Source: Chloropicon primus
Taxonomy: Eukaryota; Chlorophyta; Chloropicophyceae; Chloropicales; Chloropicaceae
Length of the DNA: 64,000 nucleotides
Reading direction: 5' to 3'
NCBI GenBank assembly: GCA_023205875.1
Contig: CP060771.1
Span: 124,001-188,000, forward strand
Shown: positions 1 through 13,285 of the stretch, piece after piece
Layout of the letters: each line of letters starts with the position of its first letter
How positions within the stretch are numbered: the first letter of the stretch is position 1
The notes under the pieces: generated by a model
What the model was told of the DNA's origin: nothing
Databases searched by the model: none
Seen by the model: the letters and a program-made list of their open reading frames with translations, nothing else
Translations under genes and position numbers: made by a program

Positions 1-548
1 ACGCCGTTCTTCGAGGTGTTCCAGTTGGGAAAGAAGCGAGACAGGATCCCCTTGTTCGCAGCCACGCCTATGAAGAACGTCACCATGTCGCTCAGCACCA
101 CCCCGAGGTAAACCCAAGCATAAACCACGAGGTTCTGAGCCCACGTCCTCAGCATAACCTTGGACCCCACCCAGCAAACCAGGGCGTCCTCGCTGACGGG
201 GATGCCGCACCCAGCTGCCAGGAGGTAAAGGAAATAATAATGAGGCGGACCTTGCAACGCTTGCGCGCTCATCCATTCCGCGATAGGAGGCAGCGCACGC
301 GCCGTCGTTGTGGACGGCCTCCGTCGTCGTGTTCCAACGAGTTTCGTCGCCTGAGTACACGCTGGTGCTGGTCTCCGTCGGGGCAAGGACGGTGCTTCCG
401 GCTTCCGCCTCGAAGAGGCGGACTTATCGCGGAACCCGTGACGCTCCCGTGGCCACGTTCCCTCCCTCAGCGACCTCGCCACTCCGCTGCGTCGTCCTCT
501 GCCCTCCAGCCTCATCCCTCGCGTTGTCATCGCCATGCCGTGTCTCAT
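1..548 (-). CDS. DedA/VTT (SNARE-associated Golgi) family membrane protein, 5' part only
   Basis: An open frame runs off the left window edge, so only the N-terminal part is present and no stop is seen. After a basic, Arg/Ser/Thr-rich leader of about 85 residues it reads YFLYLLAAGCGIPVSEDALV and later VVLSDMVTFFIGVAANKGI, the GIP..ED and G..L.D....IG signature of DedA/VTT transporters (lipid scrambling or ion coupling in known members). The leader looks like an organelle targeting peptide (inference). ATG candidates are 548, 536 and 527. The shared promoter-like element at 584-616 lies just upstream in the matching orientation. The family call rests on one membrane block. Confidence 0.6.
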   Translation of the reverse strand, partial: MRHGMAMTTRGMRLEGRGRRSGVARSLREGTWPRERHGFRDKSASSRRKPEAPSLPRRRPAPACTQATKLVGTRRRRPSTTTARALPPIAEWMSAQALQGPPHYYFLYLLAAGCGIPVSEDALVCWVGSKVMLRTWAQNLVVYAWVYLGVVLSDMVTFFIGVAANKGILSRFFPNWNTSKNG

Positions 549-583
549 GGCATGAAACACCCAAGCCCTTGGCCAAATGGGTC

Positions 584-616
584 GAGTGAGGTACCAACGT
601 AAAGACCGTGAGACGG
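584..616 (-). promoter_or_regulatory. Promoter-like element, upstream of the DedA-type gene
   Basis: Read on the minus strand it contains CGTCTCACGGTCTTTACG and ends CCTCACTC. It matches the copy at 50615-50647 at most of 33 positions and lies 36-57 bases before the candidate start codons. Function is inferred from recurrence and position. Confidence 0.5.
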
Positions 617-1286
617 ACGACCGCGTTGGTACCCCTCTCACCTCTTGACCCTCCGCCCTCTCTCTCTCGTCGCCGACGACGACACGATCGCGCCTTTGCC
701 TTGGGCCTGCGCGCTGGATTCTGCGGCTGAGAGCGATCCTGGAGGGGTGGAGATCTTGATCATCGCGTCGGTGCTGCAGGGAGAGGGAAGTCACAGGATC
801 AGGACGCCTCCGTAACCATCCGTAACCTCTGTTTGGCTTGCTCCTCCGATCCGACCTGATCCAATCCGATCGCTTGCTTGCTTGGCCTTCTTCTTCTGAT
901 CGATCGTAACGCAAACGCAACGCAACGCTTGCTGGAGCAATCCATCCTTGAGGTGATGCCGTCGTCGTCGTCGTCGTCGTCGTCGTTGTCCCTCCCTCCC
1001 GTCGAGTCGATCGCTTGCTCTTCTTCTGATCGATCGATGGAGAGCAAGCGACAGAAGAGCAAGCAAGCAAGCAAGCAAGTGATCGACCGATCGATCGATC
1101 GGAGGTGTTGCTCTCCCTCTCCACTTGGCTTCCTCCATCGGCACCCGGGGGGAAGGATCGTCGCCTCCTTCTCGTCTGACTGAAAGAGCCAGCAAAAGTA
1201 GAGCAAGCAAGTGATCGATCGGTCGATCGGAGGTGTAGGTGTGGCTCTCGTCGTCGTGCTGTCGCCAAGCCAGCGAGTGCTTGGCA
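617..1286. other. Divergent intergenic region (DedA / SPO11)
   Basis: No credible gene. It holds GATCGATC-rich patches near 890-905, 1030-1040, 1080-1100 and 1212-1230, a (GTC)n run near 960-986 and an AAGC tetranucleotide run near 1060-1078. ORFs here are low-complexity shadows of these runs. Confidence 0.6.
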
Positions 1287-2444
1287 ATGGAAGGTGATCG
1301 CAAGGCCACGGGCGAGCGCCTCGGGAGCGCGGCCAAGCTTGTGTGCATGATGATGGCCCACGAGGATTCACACGACCTGCTGGCGAGGATGAAGAACGCT
1401 GTCGTGCGTTACGACGCGAAGGGTGCTTTGAGCGTACTGGAGACTCTGGAGAGCAGAAAGGGCGACGCGGCGGGGGAGCACAAGACTTCGGGGGAGCACA
1501 AGGCCAAGGAGAATCTGCAGGTCATGGTCTTCTGGGCGCGGATGCTGGTCCTCATCAACGAGCTGCACAAGGGATGTATCGAGAACGTGAGCATCAGTCA
1601 GAGGGGCCTGTGGTACAAGGTGAAGGGCAAGGAGATCCCCAACTCGAACAAGCTCTACTTCCCGTCCATGCATGTTCTCTGCGACTCGATCGGTAAGCTC
1701 TGCGCGTTTCTGGACGTGCCAAAGCACAGCCTGGGAATCGTGACGAGTCCAAAGGGATTCGTGTACGGCAGGCTGATCATCGAATCGGCGGGGAAGGAGG
1801 CGGCCGTGAATTGCTTCAGAGAAGGCGGGCACAGCATCTGCGGCAACCCAGACACGATTAAGGGGTTCACTTTCAAGTGCTCCGCGACGTGCATCCTCGT
1901 GATCGAGAAGGAGACCATATTCAAAACGCTGATCGAGGAGGGGCTCGTGGACAAGCTGCACGTCATATTGGTCACAGCAAAAGGTTATCCTGACATTGCG
2001 ACCAAGTGCTTCCTGAAGTGCCTGTCGGAGGCCTTCCCGAACCTGCCCGTGCACTGCCTGGTGGACTGCAACCCCGAGGGCCTCCAGATTCTTGCAAACT
2101 ACAAGTTTGGCTCTTCGAACTGCAAGGCGGGAGACCCCTTCCTCCTCCCCGGCCTGTCTTGGCTCGGCATACTTCCCAGCGAGGCCTACGGGGGCGTGCT
2201 GTACACGAGCCCCAACTTCGGCAAGCGCGACGATGCCCTGATTGGGAACCTGCTGAAGAGGGTCGGGGGCTGCCTGGTCCCGGGGGGCTCCGGATCGCCC
2301 CGCGTCTCCGCGCAGTGGCTGGACGAGATGCGCAAGATGATGGAGGTGAGGCACAAGCTGGACATCGAGACGTTTGTGCTCCTCGGTCTCAGCTTGGCAG
2401 ACTACGTGTGCGCGAGGATCTTGCAGCAAAAGGAGGTGTACTAA
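1287..2444 (+). CDS. SPO11 / topoisomerase VI subunit A family protein
   Basis: A single-exon 385-residue protein. SPO11 makes meiotic double-strand breaks through a catalytic tyrosine and a Toprim metal site. Visible parts are a winged-helix region with SISQRGLWYKVKG, where Tyr110 is the candidate nucleophile (families usually read RDIYY). The Toprim glutamate lies in LVIEKETIF (Glu207), followed by AKGYPD and the acidic motif LVDCNPEGLQIL (Asp260). The second acidic position of the usual DxD is Asn262 here. Length is typical for SPO11. The ATG at 1287 was chosen because the open frame upstream has only non-ATG starts. It is convergent with CDC48, with 70 bases between stops. Whether it is meiotic SPO11 or a TopVIA paralogue cannot be told from sequence alone. 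Confidence 0.85.
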   Translation: MEGDRKATGERLGSAAKLVCMMMAHEDSHDLLARMKNAVVRYDAKGALSVLETLESRKGDAAGEHKTSGEHKAKENLQVMVFWARMLVLINELHKGCIENVSISQRGLWYKVKGKEIPNSNKLYFPSMHVLCDSIGKLCAFLDVPKHSLGIVTSPKGFVYGRLIIESAGKEAAVNCFREGGHSICGNPDTIKGFTFKCSATCILVIEKETIFKTLIEEGLVDKLHVILVTAKGYPDIATKCFLKCLSEAFPNLPVHCLVDCNPEGLQILANYKFGSSNCKAGDPFLLPGLSWLGILPSEAYGGVLYTSPNFGKRDDALIGNLLKRVGGCLVPGGSGSPRVSAQWLDEMRKMMEVRHKLDIETFVLLGLSLADYVCARILQQKEVY

Positions 2445-2514
2445 AAGACATGGGTGTGTGTACTTAAAAAAAGGCGTTATCAAATCAAATCAGATCGACG
2501 CTTAGCAAACCGAA

Positions 2515-5478
<2,964 letters not shown>

Positions 5479-6060
5479 GGTGGTACTGATCAATACTGAT
5501 CGATCGTCAAAAGGGATCGCCGGGGGGTTTGAATGAAATTGATCGTGAGACGTTGCACAAGAGGCGGAAGAGGTGAGGAAGGCCAAGGGATTGCCTCCGC
5601 TTCACAAGGTGATCGACGCCATGAAACGGAGCATGTGAGCATCCTATGGAAAGAGAAGAGAAGGATCTTTCGATCTATTCCACCTTTAACCCGCCTTGCT
5701 TTCGTCTTCTGGCATCGTACACGGGGCAAAGTGTAAGTAACGTCTCACGATCAATCGAGAGGTCGAACGTCCGTCCTCGAATGGAGCTGAAATTCGTTGA
5801 GGTCTCTGGGCTTCAAACACACGGAGAGGGAACAGACGACAGCTCGGATAGGTTTGCTCGCTTCGGTTTGGAACGCGTTTCGGCGACGGGAGCGCGACGT
5901 TGGGAGGTCGAGGTTGGCATCACGCGAAACTAAGCGTCGAGACCTTTCCGTGGACGGGTCGCTCGAACGATTTGAGCACTTGACTCCATTTACGTTGCCC
6001 ATTCTTTCGTTCTTTTGCAGAGAGAAAGAGAGAGAGAGCATTGGTATTGCTGCTTGAGCC
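5479..6060. other. Divergent promoter region, CDC48 / GBP-like gene
   Basis: No separate gene is seen. It contains GATCGTGAGACG at 5541-5552 (minus orientation, toward CDC48) and CGTCTCACGATC at 5741-5752 (plus orientation, toward the GTPase gene). The segment before 6021 reads TTGACTCC...TTTTGCAG, a plausible 3' splice site of a 5'UTR intron for the plus-strand gene. Confidence 0.45.
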
Positions 6061-8046
6061 ATGCCGTTCCTCGGGTTCCCTTCGCCGTTCAAGGGCACCG
6101 CGACGAGGACGAGGACGAGGGCGTCCTCCGCTCCTGACGGAGAACTTGGTGCAGACGCGACGACGCTGTCTTCATCATCTTCTTCTTCTTCTTCATCATC
6201 ATCTTCAACAACTTTGGAGCCCCTGCAGTTGGTGGAGCTGAGCGAAGGGAGGTTCGTGGTGAACGCGGAGGCTCTGGACGTTATTCGTAACGCCGAGGGG
6301 GACGTTGCCGTGATAAGTTGCTGCGGGAGGTCGAGGCAAGGCAAGAGCTTTTTGCTGAACAACCTGTTGAGGAAGATGTTCGAGGTGGGAGAGGACGAGA
6401 CGTTTGGGGGGTTCAGGACCTCGGGGTCGACCGAGCCTTGCACCAAGGGGCTGTACCTGTGGCCGGAGGCCCTGACCGGGACCAAGGACGGCAGGAAGCT
6501 CAGCGTGTTCCTGGTGGACTCGGAGGGGATCGACAGCTACGACCAGACGACGAACTATTCCGCGGAGATATTCTCCATGGCCATCCTCTTGTCCTCCGTC
6601 TTCGTGTACAACAGCATGGGAGCGATCGACGAGAGCGCCATCGACAAGCTTTCTCTGGTCTGCGAGCTCACCAGGCTCATCAGGAGCACCGGCGGGGACG
6701 TGACAGAGGAGGGGGACACGAGCGACGAGATGCCTTCGCTGATCTGGCTGCTTCGAGACTTTTTCCTGGACTTCGAGGACGGCTCCGCGGAGGAGTACCT
6801 GGAGAAAGCCCTGCGCACCTCGTCCTTGAACTCGTCCTCGGGCGCGAACTCCGTCCAGCAGGAGCAGAGGGACAGCATCAGGGAGGCCATCAAAGGCTTG
6901 TTCCCGCAGAGGGACTGCCTCGCCATGGTGAGGCCCCACACCAGCGAGAAGTGCCTTCGAAAGTTGGACGCCCTCAAGTCGTCCGAGCTGAGGGAGGAGT
7001 TCAGGAACGGGGTCGAGAGCCTTTACCAGAAGATACTCGACCAGGTCAGGCCGAAGAGGTTCGGGGACAGGCGCCTCGACGGGCCCATGCTCGCCAGCCT
7101 GGTCGAGCTCTACGTCAAGGCCATCAACGACGGTGCGGTGCCGACCATCGCCTCGGCGTGGCAAGGCGTCGCCGAAATGCAGTGCCAGAAAGCGGTCCGT
7201 GGCGCGATCGAGATGTACAGGGAGGGGCTGGAGAGCTCTCAGGTGAGAGCCAGTGAGGTCGCCATGAGGAGCCACCACGAGGACATGCTTGGGGAGGCCA
7301 TGGTCGTGTTTGACAAAATGTGCGCGGGCGGCTCGAGGCTGAGATCGACCCACAGGAACGAGCTGGTGGGCGAGCTCAAGGAATACTTCGAGGGCTACAA
7401 AGCCAGACGGTACCTGGAGGCAGAGATCTCGTGCCTCGATAGCCTGAAGGACGCGGAAGCGAGGATGAAAGACCTCGTTCAGGAATCCAAGGACGCGGAG
7501 CTTCAGGAGTGGATCAAGGGTTTTGTGGAGGACTACTCGGCCAACCAAGAAGGCCTGAGCAAATTCGACCTCCTGTGCAAGTTCCTCCTGACTTGCATGG
7601 AGACCCTGGTCTCGGAAAAGGGGGCGAGCCAGAGAGGGGAAGTGGAGGACCTGGAGAGGCAGCTGGCGGGGCTCAAGGAAAAGCACTCCAGTGACATGGT
7701 CAAGAAGGAGGCTGCCATGGCGACATTGAAAGAAGTTCTCCTCACCGAGACCCAGAGCGTGAGAATCATGTTGAACCGGGAGAAGGCGAGGAACAAGAGG
7801 CTCGCGGTGAAGGCAGACACTTTGCAGAAGCAGCTCGAATCTTCGAACAGCAGCGTGCAGTGCTCCGCGGAGATCGTGGACAGGTGGGCAAAAGAAGCCG
7901 CGATGGCAAATTCTGAGCTGAAGACTCCGCCGAAGCAGCAGCCCCCCCTCGACATGATTGAAACGGGCGACGATCCCGTGAAGACCCTCTGCAGCAAATT
8001 CAAGACGACTTCCATGAGGGACATCACAAACCATAACGGCAGCTGA
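6061..8046 (+). CDS. Guanylate-binding-protein/atlastin-like large GTPase
   Basis: A 661-residue dynamin-superfamily GTPase. It has a Ser-rich N-terminus with a poly-Ser run, then a GTPase domain with P-loop CCGRSRQGKSFLLN (about 87-100), switch and G3 region FLVDSEGIDSYDQ (about 152) and the GBP-type G4 replacement LLRDFF (about 230). A long all-helical C-terminal region follows, with a predicted coiled coil at about 500-610. No C-terminal CaaX box or transmembrane pair is obvious, which favours GBP over atlastin. Animal GBPs act in defence and membrane remodelling, but the role in an alga is unknown. It is convergent with ChlD, with 90 bases between stops. The start has a probable 5'UTR splice site 40 bases upstream. 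Confidence 0.85.
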   Translation: MPFLGFPSPFKGTATRTRTRASSAPDGELGADATTLSSSSSSSSSSSSSTTLEPLQLVELSEGRFVVNAEALDVIRNAEGDVAVISCCGRSRQGKSFLLNNLLRKMFEVGEDETFGGFRTSGSTEPCTKGLYLWPEALTGTKDGRKLSVFLVDSEGIDSYDQTTNYSAEIFSMAILLSSVFVYNSMGAIDESAIDKLSLVCELTRLIRSTGGDVTEEGDTSDEMPSLIWLLRDFFLDFEDGSAEEYLEKALRTSSLNSSSGANSVQQEQRDSIREAIKGLFPQRDCLAMVRPHTSEKCLRKLDALKSSELREEFRNGVESLYQKILDQVRPKRFGDRRLDGPMLASLVELYVKAINDGAVPTIASAWQGVAEMQCQKAVRGAIEMYREGLESSQVRASEVAMRSHHEDMLGEAMVVFDKMCAGGSRLRSTHRNELVGELKEYFEGYKARRYLEAEISCLDSLKDAEARMKDLVQESKDAELQEWIKGFVEDYSANQEGLSKFDLLCKFLLTCMETLVSEKGASQRGEVEDLERQLAGLKEKHSSDMVKKEAAMATLKEVLLTETQSVRIMLNREKARNKRLAVKADTLQKQLESSNSSVQCSAEIVDRWAKEAAMANSELKTPPKQQPPLDMIETGDDPVKTLCSKFKTTSMRDITNHNGS

Positions 8047-8136
8047 AACTGAAACCTAATTTAAGAAGAAAAATGGAATTTATCATACACTTACAAACAA
8101 ACCAGAAGAAGGTCTAGCTCCCCGCCCCTCAATACC

Positions 8137-10410
8137 TTAGCTGCTCTTCAAATCAGCAAGCGCGCCCGACGCGGTGGCGGCGATCTCTCCTTCGCTCGCA
8201 TTGGGAAGGTAGTAGTACTTTCCATTTGCAGCAGTCGCAATTTCTTCGGCCACCCCCGTGGAGACAAACTTATTCTCGGTGTCGATGACAAGGAGCTGCA
8301 TTCCTTGCGCATTGATCTTCTTTGCCATGTCCAGGACCTCCTCCTTGAGCTCCTCGGAAGAAGGCTTTGGGGCATCCTCCTTGATCGCGTCAGGGTCCTT
8401 CAAGCTCTTTCCGAGGCTCACGTTGGCCCTTCCATCCGTGATGCACACGACCATCACCCGCCCCACATCGCCGCTGGACATGGCGTTGATGCCCACCCTC
8501 GCCGCGGTCGAGAGCCCGTGGCAGAGCGGGGAGCCGCCTCCGCAAGGCAGCTTGTCCAGCCTCCTCTTCGCCATCGCGATACTCTTTGATGGCGGCAGGA
8601 GCACCTCCGCCTCGTCCCCGTAGAAAGGCACGATGGAAACTTGGTCTCTCGACTGGTAGGACTCCGTCAGCAGCTTCATCGCTGCTCCCTTGGCGCTCGA
8701 CATCCTGTTCAGCGCCATGGATCCCGAGGCGTCCACTACGAAGATGACCAGGGCCCCAGCCTTCCTGGCCAACTTTTTGCTCCTCATGTCGCTCTTGTCC
8801 ACGTAGACTGGCTTGGCCTCGTTGCCCTTGGCCACGTCCCGGTCCCTTCTCGGCTTCTGGTAAGGAGCGGCGGTTCTCAGGGTGGCGTCAACAGCGAGTC
8901 TCTTGACCTCCCCCTTGGGGATCATTGGCTTGATGTACCTTCCCCTGTCCTGCGAGAAGATCAGGTTCTTGGCCCTGCCGCTCTTTCCTTGGGAGTTCTT
9001 CTGCTGGTTGGCGAACATCAGGACGCTTGGGTCCAGGATCACGCCCTCGGGATCGAAAACAAACTCCTCTGGAATCTGGTCCGGCTCCTGCTCCTCTTCC
9101 TCGTCGTCGTCGTCTTCCTCGTCCTCTGGCTCGTCCTCCTCCTCCTGGTCCTCTGGAGGCATCTCGTCCTGCGGCGGCGGAGGCGGCGGAGGCGGCTGCT
9201 CCTCCTGCGGAGGCTGGTTGTCCAGAACCGTGGCCCTCGGGATGATGGCGAGCTGCACCGCCTTCCTCAGGTCCTCCTCCTCCACCCTGTCCCTGCCGTT
9301 GAGGGCGCAGTGGGCCTTGGCGACCCGGATGGCGAACAGCTCCGCCCTCTGCCCCTGAACCTGGCCCCTCACTGCCTCGTCCACCAAGTACTTCACCTGC
9401 TTCTCCCCGATCTGGACCTCCTTGAGGTACTCCCTCGCCAGAATCACTTGAGTCCGCGCCTGCTCCGTCTCCTCGTCTGTCTCCTTGATCACATCGGCGC
9501 TGAAGTCGGCGAACCTCGTGGCGATCTCCACCACGTCCACGCGGTCCTCGAGAGTCAGGGGAACGTCGCTCGACAGGGTCATCGCGATCCTGTCCAGCAA
9601 GTGCTGCCTGATCGGGCCCTCTTCCGGGTTGTAAGTCGCGATGAGCAAGGGCCTGCACGGGTGGGAGATGGAGATTCCTTCCCTCTCCACCACGTTCACG
9701 CCGTCCGAAAGCACGGAGAGCAGCAAGTTTGCAATCCCCTCGTCCAGGAGGTTGATCTCGTCCACGTACAAAATTCCCCTGTGGGCCTCCGCGAGCAAGC
9801 CAGGCTGGAAGACCGTCTTCCCCGTCTCGATGCTCTTCTCCATGTCCACCGTCCCGACGAGCCTGTCCTCGGTGATCCCCAGAGGCACCTGGATGAAGGG
9901 AGCCTTCCTCACGGACGTCTTCACCGCGCTCACCCCGCCCTCGGCCTCCACCCTCTCCACCAGGTCCTCCTCCCACTCCTCCGGCTTGCTCGGGTCGGCG
10001 TTCGTCCAGCTCCCCTCCACCACCTCTATCGGGGGTATCAGGTCGTGGAGCCCACGAGCCATGACGCTCTTGCACGTCCCTCTCCTTCCGGATATCGCCA
10101 CACCTCCCACTTCCGTGTCCACCGCACCCAAAAGAAGCGCCGTCTTTATCGCCTCCTGGTCCACCACCTTGGCCAGCGGCAGGAAAGACCTTCCCTGGCT
10201 CCTCGAGAAGTCGAAGCCCTCGGACTCCTCCACGGCCTCCGCCTCCGCCTCCGTCGCCTGCGAGGCCCTCACCCTCCCGCACGGTGGAGAACTCAAGTAC
10301 CTCACGGATCTCCAACACCTTCCGCACACCCTCGACCTCCCCACTCGCCTCGTCTCCGCCCTCCTCAAGCCCATCCCCCTCATCCCCCTCGCCGTCGTCC
10401 TCGCCGTCAT
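8137..10410 (-). CDS. CHLD: Magnesium chelatase subunit D, plastid
   Basis: Subunit of the ATP-dependent Mg-chelatase that inserts Mg2+ into protoporphyrin IX, the first committed step to chlorophyll. In the 757-residue model, a basic transit-like leader (about 1-60) is followed by an AAA+ domain with P-loop-like GRRGTCKS (about 106) and [12 protein letters not shown] (about 212). Next come a poly-Pro then acidic linker (about 390-450) and a C-terminal VWA domain with MIDAS motif DASGSMA (about 559). Sequence agreement with plant ChlD is high throughout. The frame is open upstream only to a non-ATG codon, so the ATG at 10410 is preferred. The promoter-like element ends about 50 bases upstream. 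No ER signal is visible before the transit peptide. Confidence 0.93.
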   Translation of the reverse strand: MTARTTARGMRGMGLRRAETRRVGRSRVCGRCWRSVRYLSSPPCGRVRASQATEAEAEAVEESEGFDFSRSQGRSFLPLAKVVDQEAIKTALLLGAVDTEVGGVAISGRRGTCKSVMARGLHDLIPPIEVVEGSWTNADPSKPEEWEEDLVERVEAEGGVSAVKTSVRKAPFIQVPLGITEDRLVGTVDMEKSIETGKTVFQPGLLAEAHRGILYVDEINLLDEGIANLLLSVLSDGVNVVEREGISISHPCRPLLIATYNPEEGPIRQHLLDRIAMTLSSDVPLTLEDRVDVVEIATRFADFSADVIKETDEETEQARTQVILAREYLKEVQIGEKQVKYLVDEAVRGQVQGQRAELFAIRVAKAHCALNGRDRVEEEDLRKAVQLAIIPRATVLDNQPPQEEQPPPPPPPPQDEMPPEDQEEEDEPEDEEDDDDEEEEQEPDQIPEEFVFDPEGVILDPSVLMFANQQKNSQGKSGRAKNLIFSQDRGRYIKPMIPKGEVKRLAVDATLRTAAPYQKPRRDRDVAKGNEAKPVYVDKSDMRSKKLARKAGALVIFVVDASGSMALNRMSSAKGAAMKLLTESYQSRDQVSIVPFYGDEAEVLLPPSKSIAMAKRRLDKLPCGGGSPLCHGLSTAARVGINAMSSGDVGRVMVVCITDGRANVSLGKSLKDPDAIKEDAPKPSSEELKEEVLDMAKKINAQGMQLLVIDTENKFVSTGVAEEIATAANGKYYYLPNASEGEIAATASGALADLKSS

Positions 10411-10457
10411 CTCCTTCGCGCGCCTCTGCCGAACGAACCACGAACCGGAATCTTTCG

Positions 10458-10489
10458 ATGGAGACACCGTTGGAAAGATCGCAAGACGC
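10458..10489 (-). promoter_or_regulatory. Promoter-like element, upstream of ChlD
   Basis: On the minus strand it reads GCGTCTTGCGATCTTTCC followed by AACGGTG, the shared element, 48 bases before the proposed ChlD ATG. Confidence 0.5.
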
Positions 10490-11444
10490 ACTTTCGTTTG
10501 ATCCGAGTCTATTCACGAGTGCGTCCCTCTGTCGTCGTCACCAGCTCGATCAAGCCGCGCCTCTCCAACCAAGCCCTGCGCCCTGGACCAGGACGTTCTA
10601 TCCAGAAGTGGGTTTCTGGATAAGAGAGGTGCCGTGTTTTACGATACTTCTATCATAGAACAACGTGGACGATCTTTTCCAAAATCGGGGAATAGAAACG
10701 TCTCCCACGGGAACATTTTCCACCAATCAAAATCGTTTTCGTCATTTCGAATGTAAAGGGTCTGGATTGAGTGTACACGAGGAAGGCCAGTTTTCCACGA
10801 CGGAGCGCGTCTCGACGACTTTGGTGCGTCGTGTTTGGCGGACGCTTGGCCTCGTGCAAGAGGTTTTCGTCGACGTTGAGGCTTATCTATCGAAATATCG
10901 TCTCAAGAGGATCACGTAGGTGTCTCCATCGAAAGATTTGGTTCCTGTTTGAGGATTTGCGACACGTTTTGTCGTTTTGCCTTGCCTCCTGGCCCACGGA
11001 TGGATGGTTTTGTCGAGGGAGTCAAGGGAGTCAAGGGGAGGGGGACGGAGGTGAGGAGCGGTGATTGGAAAGATAACTTCACGAGAATCCCATCGCGCAC
11101 CCGCACGATCGAAGCGACGATCTGATGGATCCAAGATCTTGAAAACACTCCGACACTTTGCTCCGGCCTGGTCTCTGGAGGAGAGGCAGACCAGGCGGAC
11201 ACACGGTATCGCGATTCCCTCCGTCACTCGAAGACACGGATCCATGGACGCCCCTCGACGATCCGGCGCCTCATTCCCTCCCTCCCTCTCTCTCGAAAGA
11301 TCGCTCTCGTAACGGCTTTGGTCGTCGTCATGTCATGGGGGACCACCCCTGCTTGCTTGCTCGGCACTGACTCGAAGCGTTTGGTCTTCGTTCTTGGTCT
11401 TCGTTGCCCCAGTGCCCATTGCCAGAGGTGATGCGCCAGAGGTG
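10490..11444. other. Intergenic region and probable 5' leader of the RING gene
   Basis: No gene recognised. A block ACGATCTTTTCCAAAATCG at about 10671-10689 resembles the shared element in plus orientation. Just before the RING ORF, CACTGACTCG followed by a pyrimidine-rich stretch and CCCCAG (to 11412) or TTGCCAG (to 11425) looks like a 3' splice site, so a 5' exon may lie in this region. Confidence 0.45.
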
Positions 11445-12530
11445 ATGTACAGGGTGATCCAGGGGGAGGAGGAGAGGCGGGAGAGGGCGCGCGAGGCGAG
11501 GGACCGGCGCGGCCGTGGTGGTGAACAAGGGAGGGAACCGCCCACTCGCGGACGGACCTTCGTGGCCATCAGCGACTCGGATGAGGAGGAGAGCGAGCCC
11601 CGCGGCGCTGCTCCACCACCCCGGCCCTCAACCCCTCCACGCGTGGACGACGTCGTCGCGGAAGGGAGGGAGCGCCTCTGCAGGATATGCTTGGACGGGG
11701 AGACGAGCGACGATGTGATGATATCCCCTTGCCTCTGTCGAGGGACGAGCGCTTACGTCCACAGGGAGTGCCTGAACGACTGGCGAAGGATGTCGAGCAA
11801 CCCTTCGAGCTTCTGGAGGTGCGACAGCTGCAGGTACAACTACAGAACCAAGCAAATAAAGCAGCTCGATGTCCTCAAGCACCCCGCGTTTCTCGCCGCG
11901 GTGACGACCGCGGCGCTCGTCCTCGCCTCCTGCCTCGGCGCCTCGGCGCTCTCCTTGGTGCCCCTCAAGGAGAGGGGGGCGGCCCTGGTGTACCGCTGGC
12001 TGAGGTTTCGGCCCTCCTGGCGAACCGGGCCGGACGTGCAACTCCTCCTCCAGGGGAAAGGCATCACGGTCGAGGAGCCCTCCTTCCTCGCGGGAGCTTT
12101 GGACAACCTGTTCGTCTCGGTCTTCCTCGTGGGCTTGCTGGGGTTCTTGGGCGTCATGTACCTGCGTTATTACGCGAGGCACCGCAGGGACGAGTTCATG
12201 CGGTACGTGGCGCCCAGCCTGGTCCTGTCGACCGCGAACCTCGGGCTGCTAATCCTGCGTTTGTTCTCCCTGGTCGGCCTGTTCACGGTGTGGACTTGCG
12301 TGTACCACGAAGTGTACCAGAGGGCCCAAAAATTCGTCATGAGGCACGGCGAAGTCGTCCTCGACATCCACGACCGGGACGGGGACCACGGCGACCTTCG
12401 TGGACCGGTGAGGAGGGCCAACATGAGCGCTGTGCAGCTTCGCCTGGTCTCTTTCGCCTTCTGGCTCGACAGGTTCGCGGGACTGGAGCGGCGGCAGCAG
12501 CAGCAGCGGCGAAGGACCCATCATCGATGA
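11445..12530 (+). CDS. MARCH-type (RING-CH) membrane E3 ubiquitin ligase
   Basis: A 361-residue protein. After a charged, Arg/Pro-rich N-terminus comes a C4HC3 RINGv domain (about 79-127) beginning CRICLDGE, with PCLCRGTSAYVHRECL and ending WRCDSCRYNY; this type recruits E2 enzymes. Hydrophobic segments follow at about 147-172, 218-243 and 258-292, then a Gln/Arg-rich tail. The layout is that of membrane-bound MARCH ligases that ubiquitinate other membrane proteins. The ATG at 11445 is the first in this exon, but a 3' splice site directly upstream means a coding 5' exon is possible. Confidence 0.85.
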   Translation: MYRVIQGEEERRERAREARDRRGRGGEQGREPPTRGRTFVAISDSDEEESEPRGAAPPPRPSTPPRVDDVVAEGRERLCRICLDGETSDDVMISPCLCRGTSAYVHRECLNDWRRMSSNPSSFWRCDSCRYNYRTKQIKQLDVLKHPAFLAAVTTAALVLASCLGASALSLVPLKERGAALVYRWLRFRPSWRTGPDVQLLLQGKGITVEEPSFLAGALDNLFVSVFLVGLLGFLGVMYLRYYARHRRDEFMRYVAPSLVLSTANLGLLILRLFSLVGLFTVWTCVYHEVYQRAQKFVMRHGEVVLDIHDRDGDHGDLRGPVRRANMSAVQLRLVSFAFWLDRFAGLERRQQQQRRRTHHR

Positions 12531-12693
12531 CATCACATCCTGAGTCGGTGGTGGGAGAGGAGAACGAACCGGTTGTTGAAGCTTCGCCAAAACCAAAAGT
12601 TTTTGCTATTTATTGGATTTGAATAAGAATATTTTTCTATAAAAGACAAACGAGACGAGAAGTTGTTCGTGCTCTCTTCTCTCCATTACTTTT

Positions 12694-13285
12694 TTACGCG
12701 CCGGTCTTGCTCTGAGTGAACTTGACGGCCCAGAAAGGAATTCCGAAACCCAAGATTGCAGCTCCGCCGATCATGGCACCGAACTTGAGCTTGCGGTTCT
12801 TCATCTTCTTGATGGTGTACATCTTTGGAGCGTGCACGTAATCTGGTGCGTTGGCTCCGCCCATGTAAACTGGCCTGGAGGTGTGCAAGCTCCTCGACGC
12901 CACCCTCGTGACACCAGCCTGAATGCAGCAGCAGCAGCAGCAAAGCAAAATGGAAAGAGTCCAATTATGGTTCATGCGTCACGTCCATTGGCCAGCCAAA
13001 CGCGTGTGGAGAACGGAGGACGGAAGACGGAGGTAAATAAAAACGAAAAAGGAGTCAGCGATTGCGGAGGTTCCTCAACCATTGCCCAACCTCCAGGCGA
13101 AACACAAACACCTCTCTCTCTCTCTCTGTGTCTGTGTCTCTTGTTTTTTTTGTTTTTTTTCGTGGACGAAGGACGAGCGGAGTGCGCTTCGTAACGCCTT
13201 TCGTTCCGTTACGCCGTACCTTGATCTGGTGGGCCTCCTTGGTCGCGAGCTGCTTGAGCGCGTTCATCATCGTAGCCGACGCCAT
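12694..13285 (-). CDS. Cytochrome c oxidase subunit VIIc (yeast Cox8)-like protein, 2 exons
   Basis: Model: exon 1 13220-13285 and exon 2 12694-12918, spliced in phase 0 across a 301-base intron with GTACGG donor, internal CTGACTCC and CATTCAG acceptor. The roughly 96-residue product has an N-terminal mitochondrial-type leader (MASATMMNALKQLATKE, then TRVASRSLHTSR), followed by a basic stretch and one membrane span GAMIGGAAILGFGIPFWAV. The GF..PF..VKF...K pattern is that of COX7C/Cox8, a small single-span subunit of complex IV. The family is short and divergent, so this is probable rather than certain. Confidence 0.65.

Noticed and set aside
5733-6020. A specific 5'UTR intron for the GTPase gene with donor at 5733
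   Set aside because: The acceptor at 6020 is convincing, but the promoter-like CGTCTCACGATC lies just inside the proposed intron, so the donor position is left open.
8641-10623. A 660-residue open frame antisense to ChlD
   Set aside because: Shadow of a GC-rich gene, with no recognisable domain.
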